Both the position numbers and the translations under genes were made by a program. A stretch of DNA of 39,516 nucleotides from assembly GCA_002390225.1 (NCBI GenBank), contig DGOW01000050.1, positions 75,076 through 114,591 on the forward strand. Reading direction: 5' to 3'. This DNA is from Gemmatimonadales bacterium UBA4456. Its GTDB lineage: Bacteria > Gemmatimonadota > Gemmatimonadetes > Longimicrobiales > Gaopeijiaceae. Below, piece after piece: positions 31,919 to 39,516 of the stretch (positions are counted from its first letter, which is position 1; each line of letters starts with the position of its first letter). The notes below the pieces were generated by a model. It did no database searches. It saw nothing but the letters and a program-made list of their open reading frames with translations, and had not been told where the DNA came from.

Positions 31919-32986
31919 ATGACTGAAATCACCGAAATTCTGCAGTCCTCCCGGGTTCAGCGCGCGGTCTTCGTACTCGGGGGGATCGCGCTGGGCTATC
32001 TCATGGAGCGCCTGGTGGTCACGCGCCTGTACAAGCTGTCGGTAGGAACGCGCTTCACCTGGGATGATTTACTGGTGGAGTCGATTCGCTGGCTTCCCAC
32101 CGTCTGGCTTTCGGCCGCGGGTGTGTACCTGGCCAGCACGCTGGGGGACGAGCCGGAATGGGTCATCCCGATCGTATCGAACGTGCTCACCGTGACACTG
32201 ATCGGGTCTGTTGCAGTCGCTGGCATGCGACTCGTGAAGGGAGCGGTGGAGTCGATTTCTGCCGCGTCCAAGGGATCCGTAGGCTCCCCTTCACTCGTGG
32301 TGAATCTGGCGCAGGGCGCTGTTGCCGTCCTGGGGCTTTTCATCATCCTGCAGAATCTCGGTATCGACATCACCCCGCTGATCACTGCACTCGGTATCGG
32401 TGGCCTGGCTGTGGCGCTCGCACTTCAGGATACGCTCGGAAATCTCTTCGCAGGCGTGCAGATCATCCTGTCTCGGCAGGTTCGTCCGCGCGACTACGTT
32501 CAGCTGAGCTCGGGCGAGGAGGGGTGGGTCACTGACGTCCGGGCTCGGAATACGACGATCCAGACGTTCCCTGACGGGAATCTCGTGTCGGTACCAAACT
32601 CCCTGCTCGCATCTGCGAGCGTGAAGAACTACAACCTGCCCCGGCCGGCGCTCTGGGTGACGGTGGGTGTCGGCGTCAGCTATGACTCTGATCTCGAACA
32701 CGTTGAACGGGTCGCGCTTGATGTGGCCCGCGGCGTCCTGAATGACCTGGAAGGAGGTGTGCCGGGGGAGGATCCGGTTTTCCTCTTCAATGCCTTCGCG
32801 GACTCCAGCATCAACTTCGAGGTTCGCATGATGGTCCGTGACTTCCGAAGTCAGGGCCCAATCCGCCACGAGTTCATCAAGCGCCTCCACCGCAAATTTG
32901 GAGACGAGGGAATCGAGATTCCGTTCCCGATTCGGACGCTGATGATGAATCGACCCGGGGACAAGGATCAGGTGGGCGGCTCCTGA
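31919..32986 (+). CDS. MscS-family mechanosensitive channel
   Basis: A 355-residue channel of the small-conductance mechanosensitive type, which opens under membrane tension and releases solutes during osmotic downshift. Three to four helices precede the pore helix (ALGIGGLAVALALQDTLGNL). The beta domain with QIILSRQVRPRDYVQL and the conserved RARNTTIQTFPDGNLVSVPN is followed by the cytoplasmic cage end RKFGDEGIEIPFPIRTL. The start is ATG 31919; an upstream ATG at 31883 adds basic residues (RHPKTRTGPPV) and is less likely. It is divergent from prfC and closed by a strong hairpin. Confidence 0.93.
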   Translation: MTEITEILQSSRVQRAVFVLGGIALGYLMERLVVTRLYKLSVGTRFTWDDLLVESIRWLPTVWLSAAGVYLASTLGDEPEWVIPIVSNVLTVTLIGSVAVAGMRLVKGAVESISAASKGSVGSPSLVVNLAQGAVAVLGLFIILQNLGIDITPLITALGIGGLAVALALQDTLGNLFAGVQIILSRQVRPRDYVQLSSGEEGWVTDVRARNTTIQTFPDGNLVSVPNSLLASASVKNYNLPRPALWVTVGVGVSYDSDLEHVERVALDVARGVLNDLEGGVPGEDPVFLFNAFADSSINFEVRMMVRDFRSQGPIRHEFIKRLHRKFGDEGIEIPFPIRTLMMNRPGDKDQVGGS

Positions 32987-33010
32987 TCTTCGAGGCGGCC
33001 TCGACCGCGG

Positions 33011-33042
33011 ACCGTGACGCGACCGTCTGGTCGCGTCACGGT
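33011..33042. terminator. perfect hairpin between convergent genes
   Basis: A perfect 14-bp stem (ACCGTGACGCGACC at 33011-33024 with its partner at 33029-33042) with a GTCT loop, 25 bases after the MscS stop and just before the DUF2911 stop. It can act in both directions, but neither side has a T-run, so efficiency is uncertain. Confidence 0.6.
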
Positions 33043-33048
33043 GTCACA

Positions 33049-33696
33049 TCAGGCGCCCGAGCCAGGGTGCACGTGGAACTTCACCCGGGTGTTCTCCCAC
33101 TCGAGGATCAGGTCACCCATGGTGTTCTCCTCGACTGGCTCGAACCGATACTGAAGAGTCTCGACGTACTCGTCCATCGCCTCGACGGGCACCGTGAAGG
33201 TGCCGATGTCGGAAGACCGCACGGCTTCGTCGATCGGAATTCCCCAGCGCTCCCAGTTCGTGTTCACGAAGAACACCCACTCCTCGGGACCGGGGATGGC
33301 ATAGATGGAGTAGCTGCCCGGCCCGACCTCGACGCCACCGATGCTGGCAGGTCCGGCAAGGTGGATCGTGGTCGGTTCGTTCGCACCGATCCGCTCCGAC
33401 TGCCCGTAGACCAACAGGCCACCCATGATGTCTCGCCCCTGCGCGGACGGAGCCCCGTAGCAGAGCAGGCCGTCGTGGCCACCGACGGAGAGTTCGGTGA
33501 ACTGAAGAGGGCTCGGCCGCTCCTGGGCTTCAGACATCGTACCGCGCGCGAGATAACAGGCCAGCGCATCGCTGGCTGCGACGGTCATGTCACCGGCTGT
33601 AGAAGCAACTTCTTCCATAGCGTCACCGCTGCCACCACATGCGGCGACTACGATGCCGCCTATGGCGAGGGCGGAGAAGGTCGAAATTCGGCGCAT
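33049..33696 (-). CDS. DUF2911 lipoprotein
   Basis: A 215-residue lipoprotein. The lipobox Cys20 is in VVAACGGSG. The mature part matches DUF2911: a strand pair around GGLLVYGQ, the tetrad-like turn GVEVGPGSYSIYAIPG, WVFFVNTNWERWG, and the ending FEPVEENTMGDLILEWENTRVKFHV. Family function is unknown; members are common in Bacteroidota and Gemmatimonadota envelopes. The ATG at 33696 has AGGAG 5 bases upstream, and a GTG two codons earlier overlaps that site. It faces the MscS gene across a hairpin. Confidence 0.88.
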   Translation of the reverse strand: MRRISTFSALAIGGIVVAACGGSGDAMEEVASTAGDMTVAASDALACYLARGTMSEAQERPSPLQFTELSVGGHDGLLCYGAPSAQGRDIMGGLLVYGQSERIGANEPTTIHLAGPASIGGVEVGPGSYSIYAIPGPEEWVFFVNTNWERWGIPIDEAVRSSDIGTFTVPVEAMDEYVETLQYRFEPVEENTMGDLILEWENTRVKFHVHPGSGA

Positions 33697-33929
33697 GATC
33701 ACTCCTGGATTCTTTGGTAGTTGTAGTCGGTCGGAATGCGGAAGCTCACTAAATGCTTCCTCGAGGTCGACATGTACCAGGTCCGAGACGTTGTCGGGGG
33801 CCGTGTGTGCCTGATCCGACCTACGCTTGTTCGACCCGGTACCGAAACATATCCGTAGACGGCAATCAAGCCGCTCCTCGGAGATTTTAGCGTGGCGAAC
33901 GAGCCCTGGCTCGCCGCCAGCGATTTGGT

Positions 33930-35267
33930 TTAAAGCCCCCGGGCGGCCTCTAGGCCGTCCACTAGACGATCAATCTCGGATTTCGTGTTGTAGACGTGCG
34001 TCGAGACCCGGATCGCGTCATGCCCGTCGCGCTGGTGTTCATCGATATGGGTGCGTGCCAGCTCTTCCAGACGGGGTACGGACGCCACCGCATCCAGCCC
34101 GGCGAGCTCGAAAATCGTGGAGCCTGGTGCAGAGAGGTGTTCGGGACCGCTGAGCAGTGTGCAGCCGTCCAGTTTCGCCAGGCGGCCTTTCAGGTAGTCC
34201 GAAAGGTGCCGGCAGCGGACTTCGACGTTCGCGAGCCTGATCCTCTCTACAAACGCGAGAGAGGTCGCGAGCGCCGCCCGTACCGGAAAGTCTGCCGTGC
34301 CCGGTGGCGCGTACTCTGCGCCGGTCACCGCACCGCCGGGTTCGAACGCTGGGGAAAATCCGTCTCGTGCGCCTGAACGCACGTAGAGGAAGCCGGTCCC
34401 GACGGGTCCGAACATCCATTTGTGCATACTCGCCGAGTATGCGTCGCAGCCGAGTTCATGAAGGTCGACCGGGAACTGACCGACCGCCTGCGCTCCGTCG
34501 ACCAGGCTGACCAGGCCGCGCTCCCGGGCAAAGGTGCAGAGCTCACGTACAGGGTACCTGTGGCCGCCGCGCGTGACGTGGCAGAAGGCGATCGCCCGGG
34601 TCCGATTCGTGATCTCCGCCTCGAAACGGGAGATCACGTCCTCGACCGACACCAGCGGACTGGGAATGAAAACCTCGCGGACGGTGACCCCGTGGCGTGC
34701 CGCACGCACCATCCAGGGGCGGTGACCGGCGGGATGCTCATGGGTGGTGATCAGCACTTCGTCGCCAGGGCTCAGGTCCAGGCTGAGGGTCTGGAGGTGA
34801 AGGGCCTCCGTTGCGTTGCGCGTGAGAGAGATCTCCGAGATGTCTGCGCCGAACGTCTGGGCGAGCGAGGGCATCACGGTCTGGGCGATCCGGTCCTGCA
34901 GGTCGTGCTTGCCGTGGAGCGGCTCGGTCGAGATCGCGAGGTATCCATCCGCGACGGCCTCGGCCACGACTCCCGGCGGCATCCCCAGGCTCGCATTGTT
35001 CATGTACGCGGTGCCAGGCTGGAGGATGAAGTGGGCGCGAACGGCAGCCCAGGCATCGTCGGTGGGGCCAGTGGGGATGGGGAGGGTGGCTAGGTCGGGC
35101 CAAGAGGATTGCCCTGGCCGGCTGGTCGCTGATTCACAGCCTGCGGCGAGCCCCGCCGCGGACAGCATGCCTCCTGCGAGCAGACGCGGCACGGTCACTG
35201 CCCCGCCGCCTGCCGCTGCGGCCTGACTCAGAAAGTCGCGACGAGACGGGTGGTTAATCGAAGTCAT
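33930..35267 (-). CDS. Tat-exported class V aminotransferase
   Basis: A 445-residue PLP enzyme of the class V aminotransferase fold, close in outline to isopenicillin N epimerase and selenocysteine lyase types. The N terminus is a twin-arginine signal (PSRRDFLSQAA) and the hydrophobic region leads to SAAGLAAGCES, possibly a lipobox. Catalytic marks are TRNATEALHLQ (PLP phosphate), HEHPAG, LVDGAQAVG and SASMHKWMFGP (Schiff-base Lys). The C-terminal VSTHVYNTKSEIDRLV is typical. PLP enzymes outside the cytoplasm are usually exported folded, which fits Tat. The substrate is unknown. The ATG at 35267 has GAGG upstream. Confidence 0.92.
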   Translation of the reverse strand: MTSINHPSRRDFLSQAAAAGGGAVTVPRLLAGGMLSAAGLAAGCESATSRPGQSSWPDLATLPIPTGPTDDAWAAVRAHFILQPGTAYMNNASLGMPPGVVAEAVADGYLAISTEPLHGKHDLQDRIAQTVMPSLAQTFGADISEISLTRNATEALHLQTLSLDLSPGDEVLITTHEHPAGHRPWMVRAARHGVTVREVFIPSPLVSVEDVISRFEAEITNRTRAIAFCHVTRGGHRYPVRELCTFARERGLVSLVDGAQAVGQFPVDLHELGCDAYSASMHKWMFGPVGTGFLYVRSGARDGFSPAFEPGGAVTGAEYAPPGTADFPVRAALATSLAFVERIRLANVEVRCRHLSDYLKGRLAKLDGCTLLSGPEHLSAPGSTIFELAGLDAVASVPRLEELARTHIDEHQRDGHDAIRVSTHVYNTKSEIDRLVDGLEAARGL

Positions 35268-35369
35268 GGTTCCTCCGCGCTCACCGATGTGTAAGGTCGA
35301 AGGTGAACGTATCGGGGTTGGACGTGCCGCGCCGCCCTGACCCTGTGTCACGGTCAGCGGGAGCCCGAT

Positions 35370-35660
35370 TCACTGTCCAGACCTGGCAACAAGATCTTCG
35401 TCCGGGTCATCTGCAATGTCGAGAATCGCATGCTTTACCTCGTAGAACGCCATGCCATGGGCACCCGTGTGATACGCGGCGATGTCGAGGATTTCGTTGC
35501 TACCGGGAGTATCGGACTCGGCGCAGAGATTGCTCGCGTTGTTGTTGAGGCAGGCGTCGGTCAGGTGCCAGTCATTCGGGACCGTTTCGTCGTCGAAGTC
35601 GAGGACCAGCACGTTGTCTCCGACGAGGAACCGGGTCGACTCGGATTGTGTTTTCGTCAT
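35370..35660 (-). CDS. acidic 96-residue protein of unknown function
   Basis: A small acidic protein (many Asp and Glu: LVLDFDDETVPNDWHLTDAC, AILDIADDPDEDLV) with three cysteines and no signal or membrane helix. I do not recognise the family. It follows the NHL-repeat gene region on the same strand and precedes the aminotransferase. No clear ribosome site precedes ATG 35660. The frame is open further upstream to 35855, where sequence looks like shadow coding. It may be real, but the support is moderate. Confidence 0.5.
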   Translation of the reverse strand: MTKTQSESTRFLVGDNVLVLDFDDETVPNDWHLTDACLNNNASNLCAESDTPGSNEILDIAAYHTGAHGMAFYEVKHAILDIADDPDEDLVARSGQ

Positions 35661-35765
35661 GGATTTCGACGGAGAGCGTATTCGGCACGTGACGAAGATC
35701 TGGAACGATATCTGGGGAATGCGGCAGCTAGGCTGGGCGTAGTCACCTCTCGTGTTCCAACGAAC

Positions 35766-35796
35766 AGCGGCCCCGCCCTCATCGGACGGGGCCGCT
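35766..35796 (-). terminator. hairpin after the NHL-repeat gene
   Basis: AGCGGCCCCG (35766-35775) pairs perfectly with CGGGGCCGCT (35787-35796), with an 11-base loop. It lies 26 bases beyond the stop of the NHL-repeat lipoprotein gene and is followed on the minus strand by GTTCGTT. It probably ends that transcript. Confidence 0.6.
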
Positions 35797-35821
35797 CGCA
35801 TACTCGCGACTTGGCGTGCGA

Positions 35822-37054
35822 TCAGCCGCCGACGCGGCGCCGATCTGCGGGCCATGCCGGACCGGTGTCACCGCTCTGTGCTGGACCCATGCCCATGAAG
35901 GTGAACTTCTGGATGCGCGTGCCCTCGTAGGTCTCAGTTGTGTAGATGTTGCCGTGGGAGTCAACCGCGATCGAGTGCACCGCGAAGAACAGACCAGGCT
36001 GACGACCGCCATCTCCGAACGTGTAGACAACCTCCATCGTCTCACGGCGGATGACGTAGACCTTCATGTTCTGACCGTCGGCCAGGTACATCCACGTCTG
36101 AGCCTCGTCGGGTGAGAAGTCGAGATCCCAGGTCGAGCCCTGTGAAAGCGTGGCGGGTGAGATGATGTGCTCGCTGACGAACGTCCCGTCCTTCTGGAAG
36201 ATCGAGATCCGGTTCGACGGCCGATCACAGACGTAGACCATTCCGTCGTTCGCCATCTCGGCGCAGTGCACTGGGGTGCGGAACTGCTGCGGAGGCGTCT
36301 CACCGGGCTCATATCGCGTCGGACGCTCGTTGGTTGGCTCGTTGCCGTACGCCGACCACATCCGCTTGAACTCGCCCGTCGACTGGTCGATGACCACGAC
36401 GCGCTGGTGCGCGTAGCCGTCGGCCACGTAGACTTCGTTATCCGCGTCGGACACGAAGACCTTGGCGACCATGCCGAAGTGCTCGGTCGACGCGTTGTCG
36501 AGCTCCTGGCCAGGTGAGCCAAACTGAGCCAGGAACTGCCCGTCCGCGGTGAACTTCAGGATGTGGCGATCTGTTCCGGCCTCGGTGCGGCCGTTTCCGC
36601 CGATCCAGACATTATCCATCGCGTCGACGGTGAGGCCGTGGTTCGAGCCCGGCCAGATGTAGTCGCCGGTCTCCGTTCCGGGGCCACCCCACGACTGAAC
36701 CAGGTTGCCATCCTGGTCGAACGCCAACACGGGAGGCCCGGGTTGGCAGCACTCGCTCAGTGGCGGGTCCTGGGCGAGGCCGACCTCGGTCCGGGCCGCG
36801 AACTGATCCGGAGTGTTCCGGTGCACGAGCCAGATGTTGTCATGAGAGTCGACGTCGACGCCGATGGTGGCGCCCATCAACCAGTGGTTCGGCAGGGGCT
36901 TGGGCCAGAACGGATCGACCTGGAACATTGGAGCCATGCCCTCGGCCGCGTAGTCCATGTTCATCGCCTGGTCGCTCATGCCCTCGGACGAGCACGCCAT
37001 TGCTACGATGAGGGTTACGACGGCGCCGCCGCCGAGGAGAACGCGCTTGTGCAT
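35822..37054 (-). CDS. NHL-repeat (six-bladed propeller) lipoprotein
   Basis: A 410-residue lipoprotein. The signal has Cys21 (LIVAMACSS). The mature protein is an NHL-type propeller with blades such as IGVDVDSHDNIWLVHR, HGLTVDAMDNVWIGGNGRTE, KVFVSDADNEVYVADGYAHQ, DGMVYVCDRPSNRISIF, TWMYLADGQNMKVYVIR and HSIAVDSHGNIYTTETYEG. The layout is like the C-terminal lyase (PAL) half of peptidyl-glycine alpha-amidating enzymes, but I cannot confirm catalytic residues. A Cys pair (SECCQPGPP) is unusual. The ATG at 37054 has GAAGG upstream, inside a longer open frame. It is divergent from the HupE-like gene. Confidence 0.88.
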   Translation of the reverse strand: MHKRVLLGGGAVVTLIVAMACSSEGMSDQAMNMDYAAEGMAPMFQVDPFWPKPLPNHWLMGATIGVDVDSHDNIWLVHRNTPDQFAARTEVGLAQDPPLSECCQPGPPVLAFDQDGNLVQSWGGPGTETGDYIWPGSNHGLTVDAMDNVWIGGNGRTEAGTDRHILKFTADGQFLAQFGSPGQELDNASTEHFGMVAKVFVSDADNEVYVADGYAHQRVVVIDQSTGEFKRMWSAYGNEPTNERPTRYEPGETPPQQFRTPVHCAEMANDGMVYVCDRPSNRISIFQKDGTFVSEHIISPATLSQGSTWDLDFSPDEAQTWMYLADGQNMKVYVIRRETMEVVYTFGDGGRQPGLFFAVHSIAVDSHGNIYTTETYEGTRIQKFTFMGMGPAQSGDTGPAWPADRRRVGG

Positions 37055-37257
37055 CTTGCCTTCCTCGTGGAGAGAAACGAGCCGCGTCCATCGGGCTCGC
37101 CCAGTGGTCGAATCACCTTTGCGACCGATCAACAGGCTACGTGCGATGCGCGTTTGGTGCAATCAATTCCACGCTACGATTTTTCGGGTCTGCAGGAACT
37201 GTCTTGGAGCGGTCCGTGCGCGCTTGTCTACACACCGAGGTCCGATAGCTTCGCGCG

Positions 37258-38610
37258 ATGATTGATCAACAGCGCACACGCTGGATCGCGGCGATCGCCG
37301 TGGCACTTGTTATGGTCCTTCCGACGTGGTCCGGAGAGGCTCACGAGATTCCGGCTGACGTCACCGTGCAGGCGTTCGTGAAGCCCGATGGTGAAACCCT
37401 TCGGATGCTCGTTCGGGTGCCCTTGGCCTCTCTACGCGACTACAACTTCGCGACCCGAGAGCCGGGGTATCTGGAGATCTCGGAGTCGGAGAACATGGTT
37501 CTCGAGGCGGCCGACGTTTGGGTGGGTGACTATGTATCCATGCTCGAGAACGGGACCCCGCTCGAGCGAGCTGTTCTCGCGGCTGTTCGCGTTGCGATTC
37601 CGGGCGACCGTGCGTTCCTGAACTGGGATCGTGCCTACGCCAACGTCTTGTCTCCCCCTCTTGCCGACGGCATCGAGCTGCCGCCTCAGCAGGCGATGGT
37701 CGACGTGCTCCTGGAATGGCCGATCACGTCGGAGTCGTCGGACTTTTCGATCGCGTCGGGTCTCAACCACCTCGGGCTGCGCACTGTCACGGTGCTGCGT
37801 TTCCTCCCGGCCGGGGGTGCAGAGCGAGCGTTTCAGTACTCTGGCGATCCCGGTGTCGTTCGCCTCGATCCACGCTGGCACCAGGCTGCTTGGCGATTCG
37901 TCGTGTTCGGCTTCGAGCACATCCTCGACGGGATCGATCACATCCTCTTCCTGTTGGTTCTGGTGATCCCGGTGCGCAGCCTGATGGCGCTGATCCCGAT
38001 CGTGACGTCGTTCACCATCGCGCATTCGATCACACTGATTGCGGCGGCGATGGGGCTCGCACCTCAGGCGCTCTGGTTCCCGCCCCTCATCGAGACACTG
38101 ATCGCGCTCTCGATCGTCTTCATGGCGTTCGAAAACATCATGGGGTCCGAGGTCGCCAAGCGGTGGATGGTGGCGTTCGGCTTCGGACTCGTGCACGGCT
38201 TCGGTTTTTCGTTCGCGCTGTCGGAGTCGCTGCAGTTCGCGGGCGCTCACCTGCTGACGTCGCTTCTGTCGTTTAACATCGGGGTCGAGTTCGGCCAGCT
38301 CTTCGTGCTCGCCCTCGTTGTCCCGGTACTCCGCCTGTCGTTCGGTCGATGGCTGCCTGAGGTCGCCGGAGTGATCGTGCTGTCAGCGGTCCTCGCACAC
38401 ACGGGGTGGCACTGGATGCTCGATCGTGGCGGGGCCCTGCTTCAGTACAACGTCGCGATGCCTCCGGTGACCGGCGCGCTCTGGGCGACGGCTCTGCGCT
38501 GGGTCATGCTGCTGCTGATCGTTCTGGCGACGCTGTGGGGGCTGCGGGGCGCTTTTGCGTGGTTCGGCGTCTCGACTCCGGATGGTGAGGATCTCGCTTC
38601 GGAGGCCTAG
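37258..38610 (+). CDS. HupE/UreJ-family membrane protein with N-terminal exported domain
   Basis: A 450-residue protein. A signal peptide (ending near SGEAHEI) precedes a roughly 190-residue outside domain rich in beta strands. A six- to seven-helix HupE/UreJ_2 membrane domain follows, with GFEHILDGIDHILFLL, IVTSFTIAHSITLIAAAM, FGLVHGFGFSFAL and FNIGVEFGQLFVL. The His/Asp/Glu residues in these motifs are the expected metal path. HupE relatives are associated with nickel uptake, but no hydrogenase or urease gene is present here, so metal identity is open. The start is ATG 37258. A decayed caspase-like gene converges on its 3' end. Confidence 0.9.
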   Translation: MIDQQRTRWIAAIAVALVMVLPTWSGEAHEIPADVTVQAFVKPDGETLRMLVRVPLASLRDYNFATREPGYLEISESENMVLEAADVWVGDYVSMLENGTPLERAVLAAVRVAIPGDRAFLNWDRAYANVLSPPLADGIELPPQQAMVDVLLEWPITSESSDFSIASGLNHLGLRTVTVLRFLPAGGAERAFQYSGDPGVVRLDPRWHQAAWRFVVFGFEHILDGIDHILFLLVLVIPVRSLMALIPIVTSFTIAHSITLIAAAMGLAPQALWFPPLIETLIALSIVFMAFENIMGSEVAKRWMVAFGFGLVHGFGFSFALSESLQFAGAHLLTSLLSFNIGVEFGQLFVLALVVPVLRLSFGRWLPEVAGVIVLSAVLAHTGWHWMLDRGGALLQYNVAMPPVTGALWATALRWVMLLLIVLATLWGLRGAFAWFGVSTPDGEDLASEA

Positions 38611-38917
38611 GATTCCCGCCAGTCGCGGTCCAGCATCTTCCGGCAGATCTCGCTCTCGGTGAAGAGCTCGAAGATGTCCGGGTCTCGCGTTCTGGACGAG
38701 CCAATCGGTGATGCCTTCCCCGATCGCGGCCTTCGTCGCGTCTTGATTGGGGGGGGCATGCGGACGTTGCTCTCAGGGAAGCCTCCCCGCATGACGAGCA
38801 CGTCGCGGGTGCGGCAGGCATCGTGTTCAGCGCCCGGGAGGTCGCCACTCTCTGTATCGTCCAAGTGGATATACCGCTGATCCCGACGACGAACGCCCAG
38901 TGAGTCAGGTCGGTACG
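38608..38917 (-). pseudogene. decayed caspase-like (peptidase C14) gene fragment
   Basis: Pieces of a caspase-fold N terminus are spread over three minus-strand frames. HWAFVVGISG (38902-38873) starts the fold, followed after a shift by YIHLDDTESGDLPGAEHDA and RDVLVMRGGFPESNVRM (38873-38757). After an 8-base C run (G8 on the plus strand, near 38750-38757) a third frame gives NQDATKAAIGEGITDWLV, then QNARPG. Together these follow the C14 pattern up to just before the catalytic His region (GHG), which is absent, as is the Cys. The last 25 codons (DPDIFELFTESEICRKM, then LDRDWRES) are of unclear origin. It fills the gap between HupE-like and MBL-like genes. Confidence 0.6.
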
Positions 38918-38976
38918 CTATTGAGGCCCGAATGCCATGAGTGGCAGCGTGAGCGCTACCGTGGCCAAACGTCTCT

Positions 38977-39516
38977 TCACGTGTCGCCGTCCATTCTGTA
39001 ATCGACGCCTTCTCTTGCGGCCTCGATGATCATTCCATCCCCAGCCCGTGCCGCGTCCTCACGCATCTTCGCGACGATGGCCGAGAGCTCGTAATCGGTT
39101 CGCATCGGGTCATGGTGCGTGAAGAGCAGTCTTTTCACGCCCGCGTCCTGGCCGAGTCGCAGCGTCTGTTCGAAGGTGGAGTGCCCCCATCCGGCGCGGT
39201 GCGGATACTCCTCTTCCGTATACATCGAGTCATGCAGCAAAAGGTCCGCATCTCCGCAAAAGTCCACGAGTCGTTTGCGAAAATTCGGCTCAAGCTCGTT
39301 GTACACGTCGCCCTCCAGCTCGTTATCCGGGATGAAACAGATGACGTGCTCATCGATCTTGATCTTGTAGCCGAGCACGAACGACGGATGCCGGACCCTC
39401 ATCACCTCGATCTCGAATTCGCCGACCTCGTATCCGCCATCGTTGAGGTGCTCGAATTCCATCTCCGCGGCCACAAAACTGAAGGGGACAGGGAAATAGA
39501 TCGGGCCCATCTGGCC
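38977..39516 (-). CDS. MBL-fold metallo-hydrolase, C-terminal part (runs off the right edge)
   Basis: The last 180 residues or so of a metallo-beta-lactamase-fold protein; the frame is still open at the window edge, and an ATG at 39510 is probably internal. Visible metal motifs are LLHDSMYTEEEYPHRAGWGH (late Asp and His ligands) and LLFTHHDPMRTD (last His), as in phosphodiesterase/RNase Z-type MBL proteins. The first HXHXDH motif would lie outside the window. GPIYFPVPFSFV, then FEHLNDGGYEVGEFEIEVM, fits the segment after it. The substrate is unknown: a cyclic nucleotide, RNA or another phosphodiester are options. Confidence 0.85.
   Translation of the reverse strand, partial: GQMGPIYFPVPFSFVAAEMEFEHLNDGGYEVGEFEIEVMRVRHPSFVLGYKIKIDEHVICFIPDNELEGDVYNELEPNFRKRLVDFCGDADLLLHDSMYTEEEYPHRAGWGHSTFEQTLRLGQDAGVKRLLFTHHDPMRTDYELSAIVAKMREDAARAGDGMIIEAAREGVDYRMDGDT

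Noticed and set aside
34337..34350. GGTTCGAACG motif resembling a tRNA T-loop
   Set aside because: It lies inside the class V aminotransferase coding sequence with no cloverleaf around it.
1..39516. CRISPR arrays, insertion sequences, attachment sites, rRNA genes
   Set aside because: No regularly spaced repeats, transposase motifs, integrase or rRNA-like sequence were seen on either strand.

Overview
This 39.5-kb, high-GC window is dense chromosomal DNA. There are about 37 complete or near-complete genes, one gene cut by the right edge, and a few degraded ones. I see no rRNA, tRNA, CRISPR array, insertion sequence or phage gene. The protein mix points to a free-living, didermic heterotroph, probably Gemmatimonadota-like. 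It includes many small lipoproteins, TonB-plug and carboxypeptidase-regulatory proteins without a barrel, a large secreted PIG-L deacetylase, an S9 peptidase, SSS and NSS sodium symporters and a Tat-exported class V aminotransferase. The taxonomic call is an inference from gene content, not a marker-gene result.

Left third (1-11.7 kb). A DUF1707/LiaF-like protein and a small plug-like lipoprotein are followed by an M20 peptidase. A minus-strand run encodes an alpha/beta hydrolase, a small unknown protein, a PduO-type cobalamin adenosyltransferase, a degenerate HD-type protein and a 7Fe-type ferredoxin. A plus-strand run encodes an HTH/zinc-ribbon/membrane-anchor protein, an RDD-family stub, CcdA and a DsbA-like lipoprotein. 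The last two form an evident envelope thiol-redox pair. A PD40 propeller lipoprotein, a DUF1499 lipoprotein and a carboxypeptidase-regulatory/plug protein complete this part.

Middle (11-23.5 kb). A TetR regulator has a perfect palindrome overlapping its own predicted promoter. It sits beside an NSS-family sodium symporter. Divergent from these is a complete BMP-type nucleoside ABC importer (lipoprotein, double ATPase, two permeases). It is followed by a 895-residue secreted PIG-L deacetylase and an overlapping orphan solute-binding lipoprotein. A convergent minus-strand group then runs 6-phosphofructokinase, S9 peptidase, 40-residue membrane peptide and SSS symporter, which looks like peptide or solute scavenging.

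Right third (27-39.5 kb). Two degraded loci flank a CsgG-like protein: a TPR fragment with a coupled small ORF, and a frameshifted secreted EF-hand protein. Next come a membrane-anchored PHP phosphoesterase, release factor 3, an MscS channel, a DUF2911 lipoprotein, the Tat-exported aminotransferase, an unknown acidic protein, an NHL-repeat lipoprotein and a HupE/UreJ-type membrane protein. A decayed caspase-like (C14) fragment spread over three frames lies next to a partial MBL-fold hydrolase at the edge.

I found no clear new multi-gene defence or biosynthetic system. The best leads are the barrel-less plug proteins, the membrane-tethered HTH/zinc-ribbon protein beside the thiol-redox genes, the 40-residue peptide coupled to the SSS symporter, the nucleoside-importer/PIG-L neighbourhood, and the degraded caspase and EF-hand genes.
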